This document shows, one piece after another, positions 1-7,888 of a DNA stretch of 25,508 bases (the first letter of the stretch is position 1; every line of letters begins with the position of its first letter). A program made the position numbers and the translations under genes. This DNA is from Methanobacteriota archaeon. Lineage in GTDB: Archaea; Thermoplasmatota; Thermoplasmata; RBG-16-68-12. Below the pieces are notes generated by a model that saw only the letters and a program-made list of their open reading frames with translations, was not told the origin of the DNA and did no database searches. The stretch covers positions 1-25,508 of the forward strand of contig VBLR01000153.1 of the NCBI GenBank assembly GCA_005878665.1. Reading direction: 5' to 3'.

Positions 1-909
1 CGTCAGGATTTCCGGCGCGTGAGCGCTCTGTCCAAAGGCGGTCAGGTAGATGCCCACGAGGGCGAGGCCTGCGCCGATCGCGACACCCACCGTCGGCACC
101 TGAGAGAGGAGGATCCAGGCGAGCAGGCTCGATCCGACCGGTTCTCCCACGAGGCTGAGGCTCACCACGGGTGCCGTCACCCAGCGCAAGGCCCAATTGT
201 ACAGGGTGTGGCCGCCGATCTGGGGGATGATGGCCAACGCGGCAAAGAGGAGCAGTTCCCGCGGGAGGTTCCCCACCGGCGCGAGGCTCGACCCGAGCCC
301 GATGGCGTAGAGGAAGAGGACCGCGGTCGCGCTCGCGTAGACGACGAACGCGTAATCCAGGAGGGCGACTCGCTGGCGCACCCGTCGGCCGAGGAGGAAA
401 TAGAACCCCGCCATCACCCCGCCGCTGAACGCCAAGATGTCCGCGTACAGGAGGCTCCCCGCGAAGCCGTAATCGGCGAGGGCGATTGACACGACGCCCG
501 CGAAGCCGAGGACAATCCCGACGGCCATCCATCGGTTCAGGCGTTCGCGGAGGACGTAATGCGAAAGGACGCCGACCATCAGGGGATGGGACGTCACCAG
601 GACGACCGACGAAGCGATCGATTCCCCTTCGACCTTGAGCGAGGAGATCCACAGGGCGAAGTGCGTCGCGAGGATCGCGCCGATGACCGCCATTATGGAA
701 GCGTCTCGCCTCGAAATCTGGAACAGGGTATTCGGCTTCCGAAACGCACGGCTCCGCAGGAGGATCGTCGCGCCGATGATGCCCGTCGCAATCGCGAGGC
801 GATAGAGAGCGATCGTGATGGGAGGCGAGTTCGACCACGTGATGAAGATCGAGGCGAAGGAGACCGAGACGACGGCCAGGCCGATCGCCGCGTACGGGCC
901 GCCCCGCAT
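1..909 (-). CDS. EamA/DMT-family membrane transporter, C-terminus cut by window edge
   Basis: The minus strand is open from an ATG at 909 to the window edge (303 residues seen). An in-frame TAG 21 nt upstream of that ATG fixes the start. The protein is almost entirely hydrophobic helices in two halves, the EamA (DUF6) layout. The C-terminal repeat contains a GGHTLYNWAL run followed by a VVSLSLVGEPVGSSLLAWILL helix, the family's hallmark Glu-Pro segment. The N-terminal half has the matching ASSVVLVTSHPL segment. Family members export or exchange small metabolites across the cytoplasmic membrane; the substrate cannot be read from sequence. At 303 residues it is near full family length, so probably only a few residues are missing. 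It is divergent from the 3-hydroxyacyl-CoA dehydrogenase. Confidence 0.85.
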   Translation of the reverse strand, partial: MRGGPYAAIGLAVVSVSFASIFITWSNSPPITIALYRLAIATGIIGATILLRSRAFRKPNTLFQISRRDASIMAVIGAILATHFALWISSLKVEGESIASSVVLVTSHPLMVGVLSHYVLRERLNRWMAVGIVLGFAGVVSIALADYGFAGSLLYADILAFSGGVMAGFYFLLGRRVRQRVALLDYAFVVYASATAVLFLYAIGLGSSLAPVGNLPRELLLFAALAIIPQIGGHTLYNWALRWVTAPVVSLSLVGEPVGSSLLAWILLSQVPTVGVAIGAGLALVGIYLTAFGQSAHAPEILT

Positions 910-1027
910 CGACTCGGGACCGGACCGCGTCTATCTAACTCCTGTGGCGGGGCATCCTCGGTCACGCTTCCTCCAACGGCGCAAGGTCTTTCGCCCTTCC
1001 GAGCTATCGCGCGGAGCGAGGGAATCC

Positions 1028-1897
1028 ATGCAGCTAAGTGACATCCAGAGGATCGCCGTGATCGGCGCGGGCACCATGGGGGCGGGGATCGCGCAGGCGT
1101 GTGCCGCGGCCGGATTCCAGGTGACGATGCGGGACATCGAGCAGCGCTTCGTGGACGGTGGCCTCCGCCGCATTCGGGAGCCTCTTCAGAAGCGGGTGGA
1201 GAGGGGCAAGATGGCGCAGGCGGAGGTCGATGGGATCCTCTCGAAGATCCATGGAGTCGTCCAGCTGAAGCAGGCGATCGACGGCGCGCAGCTCGTCATC
1301 GAAGCGGTCTTCGAGAAGATGGAGATCAAGAAGGAGCTCTACGCGGAGCTGGACCGTCTCTGCCCGCCCTCGGTCGTGTTCGCATCGAATACGTCGTCCC
1401 TGAGCATCACGGAGATGGCGACCGCGACGAAACGGGCGGACCGCGTCGTCGGCATGCACTTCTTCAACCCGGCGCCGGTCATGAAGCTCGTCGAGGTGAT
1501 CCGCGGCTCCGAGACTTCCGACGACACCGTGCGGCTGATCAAGGACCTCTGCGCAAAACTCGGGAAGGAGGCCGTCGAGGTGAGGGAGTCTCCGGGGTTC
1601 GTCGTGAATCGGCTCCTCGTCCCCATGATGAACGAGGCGTTCAACCTCCTCCAGGAAGGCGTCGCCAGCGCGGAGGACATCGACAAGGCGATGAAGCTCG
1701 GTACGAACATGCCGATGGGGCCGTTCGAGCTCGCGGACTACACCGGCCTCGACATCGGCCTCGACGTGATGGAGGTCCTATTCCGCGAAACGGGAGACCC
1801 GAAGTTCCGTCCGTCGACCCTCCTCCGCAAGTACGTCCGCGCAGGGCGGCTCGGGAGGAAGTCCGGCCGCGGCGTGTACAGCTACCCGGGGACGTAG
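1028..1897 (+). CDS. 3-hydroxyacyl-CoA (3-hydroxybutyryl-CoA) dehydrogenase
   Basis: This 289-residue protein oxidises 3-hydroxyacyl-CoA to 3-oxoacyl-CoA with NAD, or runs in reverse. Residues 9-20 form the Rossmann dinucleotide loop (AVIGAGTMGAGI). The substrate region NTSSLSITE lies near 121-129. The catalytic His is H144 in GMHFFNPAPVMKLVEV, and PGFVVNRLL opens the C-terminal dimerisation domain. Length matches single-domain bacterial and archaeal Hbd enzymes. The frame is open further upstream, but the ATG at 1028 starts directly before the Rossmann strand and has GAGGGA 6 nt upstream. An enoyl-CoA hydratase for the adjacent step lies 1.1 kb downstream on the same strand, separated by an opposite-strand gene, so they are not a simple operon. 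Acyl chain length is unknown. Confidence 0.93.
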   Translation: MQLSDIQRIAVIGAGTMGAGIAQACAAAGFQVTMRDIEQRFVDGGLRRIREPLQKRVERGKMAQAEVDGILSKIHGVVQLKQAIDGAQLVIEAVFEKMEIKKELYAELDRLCPPSVVFASNTSSLSITEMATATKRADRVVGMHFFNPAPVMKLVEVIRGSETSDDTVRLIKDLCAKLGKEAVEVRESPGFVVNRLLVPMMNEAFNLLQEGVASAEDIDKAMKLGTNMPMGPFELADYTGLDIGLDVMEVLFRETGDPKFRPSTLLRKYVRAGRLGRKSGRGVYSYPGT

Positions 1898-1961
1898 TCT
1901 GTCGTCCGCGGTTCGGCGCGTTGCGAGCGTCCTCCGCGAGCGTTGAGCGAGGCGCCTTGGA

Positions 1962-2891
1962 CTACGGTGGAGGTGGGCCCTCGGGGCCCATCGGCTCCTG
2001 CGGCGGCATCGGCGGGGGCGAAGGCGGCATCGCCCGGGTGGGCGGCCTTCGTCGGCGGACCGCGAACACCCCGATAATCGCGACGAGGATGACGACCAAG
2101 AGGATCAGCCAGATCCACACCGGCAGGCCGAAGATGATCGAAGTGAAGAAGTTCCCACCCTGGTAGTTAGACGAGGTCAGGTTGAAGTTGTCTGTATTTC
2201 GGCCCGTGCTATCGTAATCTCCCACGCGCACCCAGTTGCCGACCTGTGCCGACCAGTAGTTCATCGTGTAGGTTGCATTCGCGGTATTCGTCTCTTTGAT
2301 GGGGGTCGTCGTAAAGGTTCCGGCGGGCACCGTGATCGTCGCGTCGGATTTGACTTCGAAGGTCGTCGCCAACGTCGCATGGGCCCATGTCGTGGCGGTC
2401 GCGTTCGTCGACGAGGTCCAGACCACCGTGGAATCGGTCCAGGTGGCGCCCGCGGTCAGCGGCCAATGAATCGTCTGGGGTGGACTCCCTGCGATGACGA
2501 CCGTTGTCTCGGTGGTCATGTTTAGGATGAGGATGGGGGGAACCACGGCGCGAATCTTCACAATGGCGAGATTGGCCGTGCTGAACCAGATATCCGGCTT
2601 CACTTCGTAGCTCAACCCCCCGCCGAACGGAATCTTGAGGTCCGCGGCCACGTGGTAGCACGGGTAGTCGGTTTGGTTCAGCGTAACCGACTCGGTCCCG
2701 GTGACGTCCAAGCGGAGGGTCCCGTTGATCGCCAATCCGCCTGAACCGGATACGAAGGAGTAAACCCAAAAGTCCCCGGCGGCCCAAGTGGGCTTGTCCA
2801 TGTTGGCCCTCGCGGTCCCGGGAACGATTGCGAACGCCGCAACCAACAACAGGGCGAAGGCAGCCACCATCGCGCGGGCAGACCTATGCAT
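1962..2891 (-). CDS. Secreted, C-terminally membrane-anchored protein of unknown function
   Basis: This is a 309-residue protein I do not recognise. Residues 1-29 are a Sec-type signal peptide: basic MHRSAR start, hydrophobic core, and an Ala-rich end with a likely cut after TARA. The 220-residue exterior domain is rich in Thr, Ser, Val and NxT/NxS sequons (for example NGT, NQT, NMT, NAT), the look of a glycosylated beta-rich surface protein. A transmembrane helix spans about 254-278, followed by an RRRR stop-transfer and a Pro/Met-rich cytoplasmic tail of about 30 residues ending in PPPP. The start has a GGTGGAT ribosome-binding site just upstream. Many euryarchaeal surface proteins share this layout. 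It lies between the two acyl-CoA genes but on the opposite strand, so no functional link is implied. Confidence 0.8.
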   Translation of the reverse strand: MHRSARAMVAAFALLLVAAFAIVPGTARANMDKPTWAAGDFWVYSFVSGSGGLAINGTLRLDVTGTESVTLNQTDYPCYHVAADLKIPFGGGLSYEVKPDIWFSTANLAIVKIRAVVPPILILNMTTETTVVIAGSPPQTIHWPLTAGATWTDSTVVWTSSTNATATTWAHATLATTFEVKSDATITVPAGTFTTTPIKETNTANATYTMNYWSAQVGNWVRVGDYDSTGRNTDNFNLTSSNYQGGNFFTSIIFGLPVWIWLILLVVILVAIIGVFAVRRRRPPTRAMPPSPPPMPPQEPMGPEGPPPP

Positions 2892-2998
2892 CCATCCACC
2901 TTGCCGCCCGCAGTGAGGGCCGGGCCTATGAGCTTACCGGTCCGAGCCGGGGAACGTTCATCCTCATTCCGGTCATTCCTCGGCGGGAGGAGACAGTC

Positions 2999-3778
2999 AT
3001 GCCTGGCTTCATCAAGACGGAGATGGAAGACCGCCTCGCCATCGTCACCGTCAACCGCCCGGACGCACTGAACGCGCTGAACTCGACGGTCTTGCGGGAA
3101 CTTTCGATGGCGATCGAGCATCTGTCGATGGCCGCGGACGTCGGCGCCATCATCCTCACGGGGGCGGGGGACCGGGCGTTCGTCGCCGGTGCGGACATCA
3201 AAGAGATGGCGAACCTGTCGGGCCTCGAAATGCAACGTTTTTCCGAGATGGGCCGGCGACTCGGAGACGCGATGGCGGCGTGCAACAAGCCGATCATCGC
3301 CGCGATCAACGGATTCGCCCTCGGAGGCGGCTGTGAACTCGCCCTGGCCTGTGACATCCGGATCGCCTCCGTTCGAGCGGAACTGGGGCAGCCCGAAGTG
3401 AACATCGGCATCATTCCCGGATTCGGTGGAAGCCAGCGCCTCCCGCGCCTCGTCGGACCGGGCTGGGCGGCGGAGATGATCTACACGGGGGACCGCATCG
3501 ATGCCGCCACGGCGGAGCGGATCGGCCTCGTGAACCGGGTCGTCGCTGCGGACCGCCTCCTGTCCGAGGCGAAGGCGCTCGCCCACAAGATACTAGAGAA
3601 GAGCCCCGCGGCGATTGCGCTCGCGAAAGCGTGCCTGCGAGCAGCGTGGGACATGCCTCTCTCCGCCGGTTTGGACTTTGAGACGGCGGCCTTCGGCATC
3701 GTCGGATCGACGGACGACAAGGAGGAAGGCATGCGCGCCTTCATCGAGAAACGTAAGCCCGCGTGGACGGGCGCCTGA
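2999..3778 (+). CDS. Enoyl-CoA hydratase/isomerase (crotonase) family enzyme
   Basis: This 259-residue crotonase-fold enzyme probably hydrates 2-enoyl-CoA to 3-hydroxyacyl-CoA. Oxyanion-hole motifs are AFVAGADIKEM (60-70) and AAINGFALGGGCELALACD (101-119). Both glutamates used by hydratases are present: E113 in GGCE and E133 in GQPEV. FGGSQRLPRLVG follows at 142-153. The start at 2999 is supported by a GGGAGGAGA Shine-Dalgarno 6-14 nt upstream, and translation opens with the family's usual short strand; the frame is open further upstream but that part lacks family character. Its product is the substrate of the 3-hydroxyacyl-CoA dehydrogenase encoded at 1028-1897. It ends base-to-base against the convergent small gene at 3779. 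Isomerase activity cannot be excluded. Confidence 0.92.
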   Translation: MPGFIKTEMEDRLAIVTVNRPDALNALNSTVLRELSMAIEHLSMAADVGAIILTGAGDRAFVAGADIKEMANLSGLEMQRFSEMGRRLGDAMAACNKPIIAAINGFALGGGCELALACDIRIASVRAELGQPEVNIGIIPGFGGSQRLPRLVGPGWAAEMIYTGDRIDAATAERIGLVNRVVAADRLLSEAKALAHKILEKSPAAIALAKACLRAAWDMPLSAGLDFETAAFGIVGSTDDKEEGMRAFIEKRKPAWTGA

Positions 3779-3943
3779 TCAGTACGACTCGAACTCCTCT
3801 TGCAGATCGATGACGACCTGCTCGAGAACTTCCTCGAACGAGGAGCTCCGGTACTCGCGCATCCCGCCCAGCTCACTCTGGATCCGGGCGATGAAGTTGT
3901 TTGAGCTCTTCAGGAATTCGACGTTCACGAGGGATTCTTCCAT
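3779..3943 (-). CDS. Small conserved-looking acidic protein, 54 aa
   Basis: This short frame encodes 54 residues beginning MEESLVNVEFLKSSNNFIAR and ending EEVLEQVVIDLQEEFESY. It is acidic and strongly predicted to be helical, with two amphipathic stretches separated by a Gly-Gly turn (ELGGMREY). An AGGAG Shine-Dalgarno lies 9 nt before the ATG, and a TATA box (minus strand CTTAAATAG, 4004-4012) sits about 65 nt upstream. Its stop adjoins that of the crotonase gene, and it is divergent from ribosomal protein eS17. I do not recognise the family. Signals, codon pattern and compositional bias argue it is real. No membrane segment or metal-binding motif is seen. Confidence 0.72.
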   Translation of the reverse strand: MEESLVNVEFLKSSNNFIARIQSELGGMREYRSSSFEEVLEQVVIDLQEEFESY

Positions 3944-4003
3944 CGTTATCCGCTCCTGGGGGACGGTGCGGCGTGGGGTCCCATTCGGGCGTATCCGAGG
4001 TCC

Positions 4004-4012
4004 CTATTTAAG
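4004..4012 (-). promoter_or_regulatory. TATA box for the 54-aa gene
   Basis: CTTAAATAG on the minus strand, in an otherwise GC-rich intergenic region. It predicts a transcript start about 25 nt downstream and a leader of roughly 35-40 nt that includes the AGGAG site. Confidence 0.55.
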
Positions 4013-4094
4013 AGTTGCCCGCTAAGTCCGTCGGACACGAGCGATGCTCCGCGAGCCCCTCGAAACGCATCCGCGTCGCGGTTCTCCTCCGAAC

Positions 4095-4103
4095 CTTTAT
4101 TTA
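4095..4103 (+). promoter_or_regulatory. TATA box for the eS17 gene
   Basis: CTTTATTTA on the plus strand, centred about 51 nt before the TTG start of eS17. The predicted transcript start near 4125 leaves a short leader carrying the GGAG ribosome-binding site. Confidence 0.55.
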
Positions 4104-4149
4104 GCACACACCCTTTGGAGCGCTTCCTCGAACTGAGCGGAGTGAATCG

Positions 4150-4341
4150 TTGGGTAATGTCCGGCCGACGTACATCAAGCGGGTCGCCATCGAACTCGCG
4201 AAGCTGTATCCGAACGAATTCACGGACGACTTCGAGCACAACAAGAAGATGGTCTCGGAGCTATCCGACGTGCGGAGCATCCTGATGCGCAACCGGATTG
4301 CCGGGTACATCACCCGCTACCGGCAGCGGCTGGCCGTGTAG
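4150..4341 (+). CDS. rps17e: Ribosomal protein eS17
   Basis: This 63-residue protein is a full-length archaeal small-subunit protein eS17, a component shared with eukaryotes and absent from bacteria. The opening GNVRPTYIKRVAIELAKLYP, the central FTDDFEHNKKMV and the end RNRIAGYITRYRQRL match the family along its whole length. The start is TTG: GGAG lies 7 nt upstream, a TATA box is at 4095-4103, and the family's MGxVRxxxIKR opening begins exactly there. The ABC exporter operon begins 46 nt downstream on the same strand, so read-through is possible, but no functional link is evident. Confidence 0.95.
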   Translation: MGNVRPTYIKRVAIELAKLYPNEFTDDFEHNKKMVSELSDVRSILMRNRIAGYITRYRQRLAV

Positions 4342-4387
4342 GCCCTCCGACCTCCCACGGTCCGAGGAGAATCGGAATCGATCCCCC

Positions 4388-5398
4388 ATGCCCTACGCGG
4401 TCGAGACGCGCGACCTCACCCGAATCTTCGCCGGAAAGCGACATTGGCTCCGAAAGCCCGACCCCGAAGAAGTCGAGCGAGGGGTCGGTCCGACGACGGC
4501 CCTTGGCGGGGTGACGGTGCAGATCCCCGAAGGCGAACTGTTCGGGCTCCTCGGCCCGAACGGCGCGGGGAAGACGACGCTCATCAAGATCCTGTGCACG
4601 CTCCTCCTGCCGACGTCCGGAGAGGCGTTCGTCGCGGGGCACGACGTGACGAAGGACGTCTTCCCGATCCGACAGCGGATCGGCATGGTGTCCGGCGGCG
4701 AGACGACCGGGTACGGCCTGCTGACCGCCCGCGAGAACATCTGGATGTTCTCCCAGTTCTACGGCGTGCCGAGCAAGGTCGCGAAGGAACGCATCGACGG
4801 CCTGATGAAAGTGTTCGGCCTATGGGACCGTCGGGATGCGAAAGTCCGGACGCTGTCCACCGGCCAGCGGCAGAAGATGAACATGGTCCGCGGCTTCGCG
4901 ACGGATCCGGACATCCTGTTCCTCGACGAACCGACGCTCGGTCTCGACGTGAATGCCGCGCGGATCATCCGCGATTATGTCATGAAGTGGCTCAAAGAGA
5001 ATAAGGGGAAGACGGTCCTGCTGACGACCCACTACATGGCCGAAGCCGACGAAATGTGCGACCGAATCGCGATCATCGACAACGGCAAGATCCTTGCCTG
5101 CGACACCCCGGAGAACCTGAAGCGCACGGCGCGGATGGACACGACGTTCCAGCTCGAGGTCGACGCGCTCCGGAACACGGACGGCTTCACGGCCATCCCC
5201 GGGGTGAAGAACTTCTCCTCGAAGAACGATATCGGGAAGAACATGACGCACCTCACGTTCATCCTCGACGGCGAAGCGCCCGTCGCGGACATCCTGAGCC
5301 GCATCATGTCCCAGGGCTCGAAGGTCCATTCCCTCCAGAAGTCGGAGCCAACCCTCGAAGACGTCTTCATCCGGATGGTCGGGAGGGGATTCGAGTGA
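4388..5398 (+). CDS. ABC-2 type exporter, ATP-binding subunit
   Basis: This 336-residue ATPase powers an export complex with the two permeases that follow. Walker A is GPNGAGKT (56-63), the ABC signature LSTGQRQK (156-163), Walker B ILFLDEP (176-182), the D-loop GLD follows, and the switch His is H215 in TTHYMAEAD. The C-terminal third (about 240-336) is the beta-rich extension typical of the DrrA/CcmA-like group. Residues 13-38 form an insertion after the first strand (GKRHWLRKPDPEEVE), as in ATPases annotated as antibiotic or multidrug exporters. The ATG at 4388 begins directly before the family's first strand. The stop TGA overlaps the GTG of the first permease, indicating coupled translation. 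Substrate unknown. Confidence 0.93.
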   Translation: MPYAVETRDLTRIFAGKRHWLRKPDPEEVERGVGPTTALGGVTVQIPEGELFGLLGPNGAGKTTLIKILCTLLLPTSGEAFVAGHDVTKDVFPIRQRIGMVSGGETTGYGLLTARENIWMFSQFYGVPSKVAKERIDGLMKVFGLWDRRDAKVRTLSTGQRQKMNMVRGFATDPDILFLDEPTLGLDVNAARIIRDYVMKWLKENKGKTVLLTTHYMAEADEMCDRIAIIDNGKILACDTPENLKRTARMDTTFQLEVDALRNTDGFTAIPGVKNFSSKNDIGKNMTHLTFILDGEAPVADILSRIMSQGSKVHSLQKSEPTLEDVFIRMVGRGFE

Positions 5399-6342
5399 GG
5401 GAGGCGACCGTCCGGCGTGCGGACCTCCGGTTCCGTCTCGGCCTGAACCTCCGGAGCGTCGTCGGCCGGGCGTACCCGCGCGTGATCGGGGCGAACCGCG
5501 AGCCGTCCTGGTTGATCTTCGAGGTCTTCCTCCCGCTCCTCGGGATTGCGGCGTACGTGTTCATCTACCAGGCGTTCTACCAAGCGCAGGCCGCGGCGAT
5601 CTGCCCGAGTCCCTGTACGCCGACGCCGGCCCAGCTCCTCGCGCTCCACCAGGCGGGCCAAAACCTGAACGCCCTCGTGGCGACGGTCGTCCTCGGCGGG
5701 ACGATGGTCGCGTTCTGGCTCAACGTCCTCTGGTCCATGGCAAGCCAGCTGTACTGGGAGAAGGAGATCGGGAACCTCCAACTCTACATGATGGCCCCGA
5801 TGAACCGGATGGCGCTCCTCGGCGGCATGGCGATCGGCGGGATGTTCATGACGTCGGTGCGCGCGCTCTCGACGCTCGTGGCCGGCATCGTCGTGTTCGG
5901 TGTCATCTTCTCGGTCGCGAATCCGTTCCTGCTCCTCGCCGTGTTCTTCGTCACGCTCATCGCCCTCTACGGGATGGGGATGATGTTCGCATCGTTGTAC
6001 CTCCTTTGGGGTCGGGAAGCATGGAACCTCTCGGCCCTCATGGAAGAGCCGATCTTCTTCTCGAGCGGGATGTACTTCCCCGCGGGCGGTCTGTTCTCCA
6101 TCCCCACCTGGGGTCCCGCCGTCGCGATTGCGGGGAGCATCGTCCCTGCGACCTTCGGCCTGGACGCGCTGCGCCAACTGACGTTGCCGGGGACCGCGCC
6201 GCTGCCGCTCCTGCCGCCGGTGACCGAATTAGAGATCTTGCTCGTCCTGGCCGTGGTGTTCCTGGTCCTCGCGCGCTACACCCTGGCCTATCTCGAGACC
6301 CTCGCGAAGAGGGAGGGGAAGTTGACATCACGGCATCAGTGA
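5395..6342 (+). CDS. ABC-2 type exporter, permease subunit 1
   Basis: This 315-residue integral membrane protein has six or so hydrophobic helices; the first is SWLIFEVFLPLLGIAAYVFI after a basic N-terminal segment, with a short extracellular loop (ICPSPCTPTPAQ) after it. A cytoplasmic YWEKEIGNLQLYMMAPMNR segment is typical of ABC-2 permeases, where it couples to the ATPase. The start is GTG at 5395, overlapping the ATPase stop as GTGA. A GGGAGGGG ribosome-binding site 7 nt upstream supports it. The downstream permease has the same fold, so the exporter is probably a heterodimeric membrane domain with two copies of the ATPase. Confidence 0.88.
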   Translation: MREATVRRADLRFRLGLNLRSVVGRAYPRVIGANREPSWLIFEVFLPLLGIAAYVFIYQAFYQAQAAAICPSPCTPTPAQLLALHQAGQNLNALVATVVLGGTMVAFWLNVLWSMASQLYWEKEIGNLQLYMMAPMNRMALLGGMAIGGMFMTSVRALSTLVAGIVVFGVIFSVANPFLLLAVFFVTLIALYGMGMMFASLYLLWGREAWNLSALMEEPIFFSSGMYFPAGGLFSIPTWGPAVAIAGSIVPATFGLDALRQLTLPGTAPLPLLPPVTELEILLVLAVVFLVLARYTLAYLETLAKREGKLTSRHQ

Positions 6343-7205
6343 GCACGTTCTGGAGGACCTTCAAGGTCGCGGCCTGGCTCGGCTGGGAGATGGACTCGAA
6401 CTGGACCGAGCCGTGGCTCTTCATCATCTACTCGATTGTCAAGCCGATCGCCGCGGTCTTCATCCTCGTCCTCATGTACGTCGTCTTCGCCGCGATCGGG
6501 AACGTCCGGCCGCAACCGCTGTTCGACTTCATGTACGTCGGGAACGCGTTCTTCATCTTCGTCGGCTCGACGCTGTTCGGGACGTTCCAGGTGATCCAGT
6601 CGGACCGGGAGTGGTACCAGACGATTCGGTACGTGTACATCTCGCCCATCTCGTTCTACGTGTACGTGATGGGCCGGGCCGTCTCCAAGATCATCGTCGC
6701 CTCCTTCGCGGTCGTGATTACCCTCGCCTTCGGCGCGTTCGTCCTCAATCCTCCCGTGCCGATCACGATCAGCTGGTCCGCCGTCCCCGTCTTCATTGTG
6801 AGCTTCATCCTCGGCCTGTTCTGTCTCCTCGCGATCGGCATCACCCTGGGTGGCGCGACGTTCCTCATGGCTCGACATACGCAGACCATCGCCGAGGCGG
6901 TCCCGGGGATCTTCTACGTGTTCTGCGGCGTCCTCTTCCCGCTGAGCGTCCTCCCGGGCGGCCTGAGTGACGTGGGGAAGGTCATCCCGCTGACCTATTG
7001 GTTCGACCTCTCGCGTCGGCTCCTCTTGCCCAGCGCGGAGTTGCAAGGGATCCAGACGGGCCTCGGCGGTTTCAGCGATCTCACGATCCTCGCCTTCCTC
7101 GCGATCTCGAGCGTGGCGTTCTTCGGGCTGAGCATCGCCGTCTTCAAGGCCGGCGAGTACCTCGCCCGGAAGGCGGGCAAGATCGACATGACCACGTCGT
7201 ACTAG
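6339..7205 (+). CDS. ABC-2 type exporter, permease subunit 2
   Basis: This 288-residue membrane protein has multiple hydrophobic helices and the ABC-2 cytoplasmic segment SDREWYQTIRYVYISPISFYVY, parallel to the EKEIGNLQLYMMAPMNR segment of subunit 1. A late VPGIFYVFCGVLFPLSVLPGGL stretch is the conserved re-entrant region of this fold. GTG at 6339 overlaps the preceding TGA as GTGA, the same junction as between the first two genes. The best purine-rich run (GGGAGGGGAAG, 6310-6320) is unusually far upstream, about 18 nt, so translation may depend on re-initiation. The stop is interleaved with the convergent RNase P gene (shared bases 7202-7205). Confidence 0.86.
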   Translation: MSTFWRTFKVAAWLGWEMDSNWTEPWLFIIYSIVKPIAAVFILVLMYVVFAAIGNVRPQPLFDFMYVGNAFFIFVGSTLFGTFQVIQSDREWYQTIRYVYISPISFYVYVMGRAVSKIIVASFAVVITLAFGAFVLNPPVPITISWSAVPVFIVSFILGLFCLLAIGITLGGATFLMARHTQTIAEAVPGIFYVFCGVLFPLSVLPGGLSDVGKVIPLTYWFDLSRRLLLPSAELQGIQTGLGGFSDLTILAFLAISSVAFFGLSIAVFKAGEYLARKAGKIDMTTSY

Positions 7206-7543
7206 CCGCGGGACGCACGATGCGCCAGCTGTTCCCGACGATACGGATAGCGCTGGACCGCGCCGCACGTGGTGCACGTGACGACGACCCGGCCCCGTCC
7301 CACCCGGACCCGGGCGCTCACGGACGGCAACAGAAACGCGAGGCACTTCTTGCAGAACGACCGCTTGAAGGGGGCAGGCACCCGGACGTTGTAGCGCATC
7401 CCGATCCGACGCGCGAGCTCCACGTACCGTCGCGCTCGGCCGGCATGGCGCTGGAGCGCCTCGCCTTCGGCCAGGCGGAAGAGCGTCGTCATGCGCTCCA
7501 GGGCGATCCGCCGCTCCATGCCGCGGTGCCGTCGCTTCGCCAT
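7202..7543 (-). CDS. rnp4: Ribonuclease P protein component 4 (Rpp21/Rpr2 family)
   Basis: This 113-residue protein is a subunit of archaeal RNase P, which trims 5' leaders from precursor tRNAs. The N-terminal helical part is rich in Arg/Ala (RRIALERMTTLFRLAEG), where the family pairs with Rpp29. The C-terminal zinc ribbon has two CxxC pairs, C64/C67 (FCKKC) and C90/C93 (TCTTCG). The spacing and the RYNVRVPAPFKRSFCKKC lead-in match the family. A TATA element (ATTTTAAG, 7566-7573) centred 26 nt upstream of the ATG suggests a leaderless transcript. Another probable RNase P subunit (Pop5) begins at 25434, so at least two of the enzyme's proteins are in this window. Confidence 0.9.
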   Translation of the reverse strand: MAKRRHRGMERRIALERMTTLFRLAEGEALQRHAGRARRYVELARRIGMRYNVRVPAPFKRSFCKKCLAFLLPSVSARVRVGRGRVVVTCTTCGAVQRYPYRREQLAHRASRG

Positions 7544-7565
7544 CGAAACAAGGACCGTTCGCGCA

Positions 7566-7573
7566 CTTAAAAT
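7566..7573 (-). promoter_or_regulatory. TATA box for rnp4
   Basis: ATTTTAAG on the minus strand, centred 26 nt before the ATG of rnp4. That spacing predicts transcription starting at or next to the start codon. Confidence 0.6.
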
Positions 7574-7629
7574 CCTTCGGAAGCCGCCTCTGGTTTCTTA
7601 CCCCCAAATCGCAATGTCCCGTTCGAGAA

Positions 7630-7830
7630 ATGGCAGCGCGTGCGGTCTTCGCCCGTTTCGTCGGTGTCGCCCTACTTGTCTATCTGGCTCTCCTGATCGC
7701 GGTCGTCGTTGTCCGCCCCGAGTTTTGGTGGCTTCCTGCCTTTTTCTTCGTCATTCTATGGATTTGGGGGTTTTCGCTCTCGCACGCATATGTGTTCACT
7801 CACGACGGAATTAGTTCGAGCAAGCGGTGA
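7630..7830 (+). CDS. Small two-helix membrane protein, 66 aa
   Basis: This 66-residue frame encodes two hydrophobic helices: about 8-28 (VGVALLVYLALLIAVVVV) and 32-52 (FWWLPAFFFVILWIWGFSLS), joined by a short RPE turn, with a short polar tail ending SSSKR. I do not recognise the family. The hydrophobic pattern and ATG start argue for a real gene, though no clear Shine-Dalgarno is seen. Base composition is less GC-rich than the neighbours, as expected for Phe/Trp/Ile-rich membrane sequence. It is divergent from rnp4 and followed by the M24 peptidase with its own promoter. Confidence 0.62.
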   Translation: MAARAVFARFVGVALLVYLALLIAVVVVRPEFWWLPAFFFVILWIWGFSLSHAYVFTHDGISSSKR

Positions 7831-7849
7831 CCGGCCTCGGTCTACGAAT

Positions 7850-7857
7850 GCTTAAGG
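7850..7857 (+). promoter_or_regulatory. TATA box that decides the M24 peptidase start
   Basis: GCTTAAGG at 7850-7857 lies only 2 nt from an upstream in-frame GTG (7859) but about 35 nt from the next GTG (7889). A transcript starting 25 nt downstream of this box would exclude 7859, favouring 7889. Confidence 0.55.
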
Positions 7858-7888
7858 TGTGCACAACGTTTGGGCGCGGGGGATTCTC

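Noticed and set aside
815..1027. Earlier start for the 3-hydroxyacyl-CoA dehydrogenase
   Set aside because: It would overlap the divergent permease gene and add 71 residues with no family match; the Rossmann motif starts right after ATG 1028.
4101..4313. Minus-strand 70-codon frame
   Set aside because: Antisense to the complete eS17 gene and without family resemblance.
5032..6177. Minus-strand open frame of 381 codons opposite the ABC exporter
   Set aside because: The opposite strand has a canonical ABC ATPase and permease with overlapping starts and stops; this frame is dominated by charged repeats such as EERHPVHRGHH.
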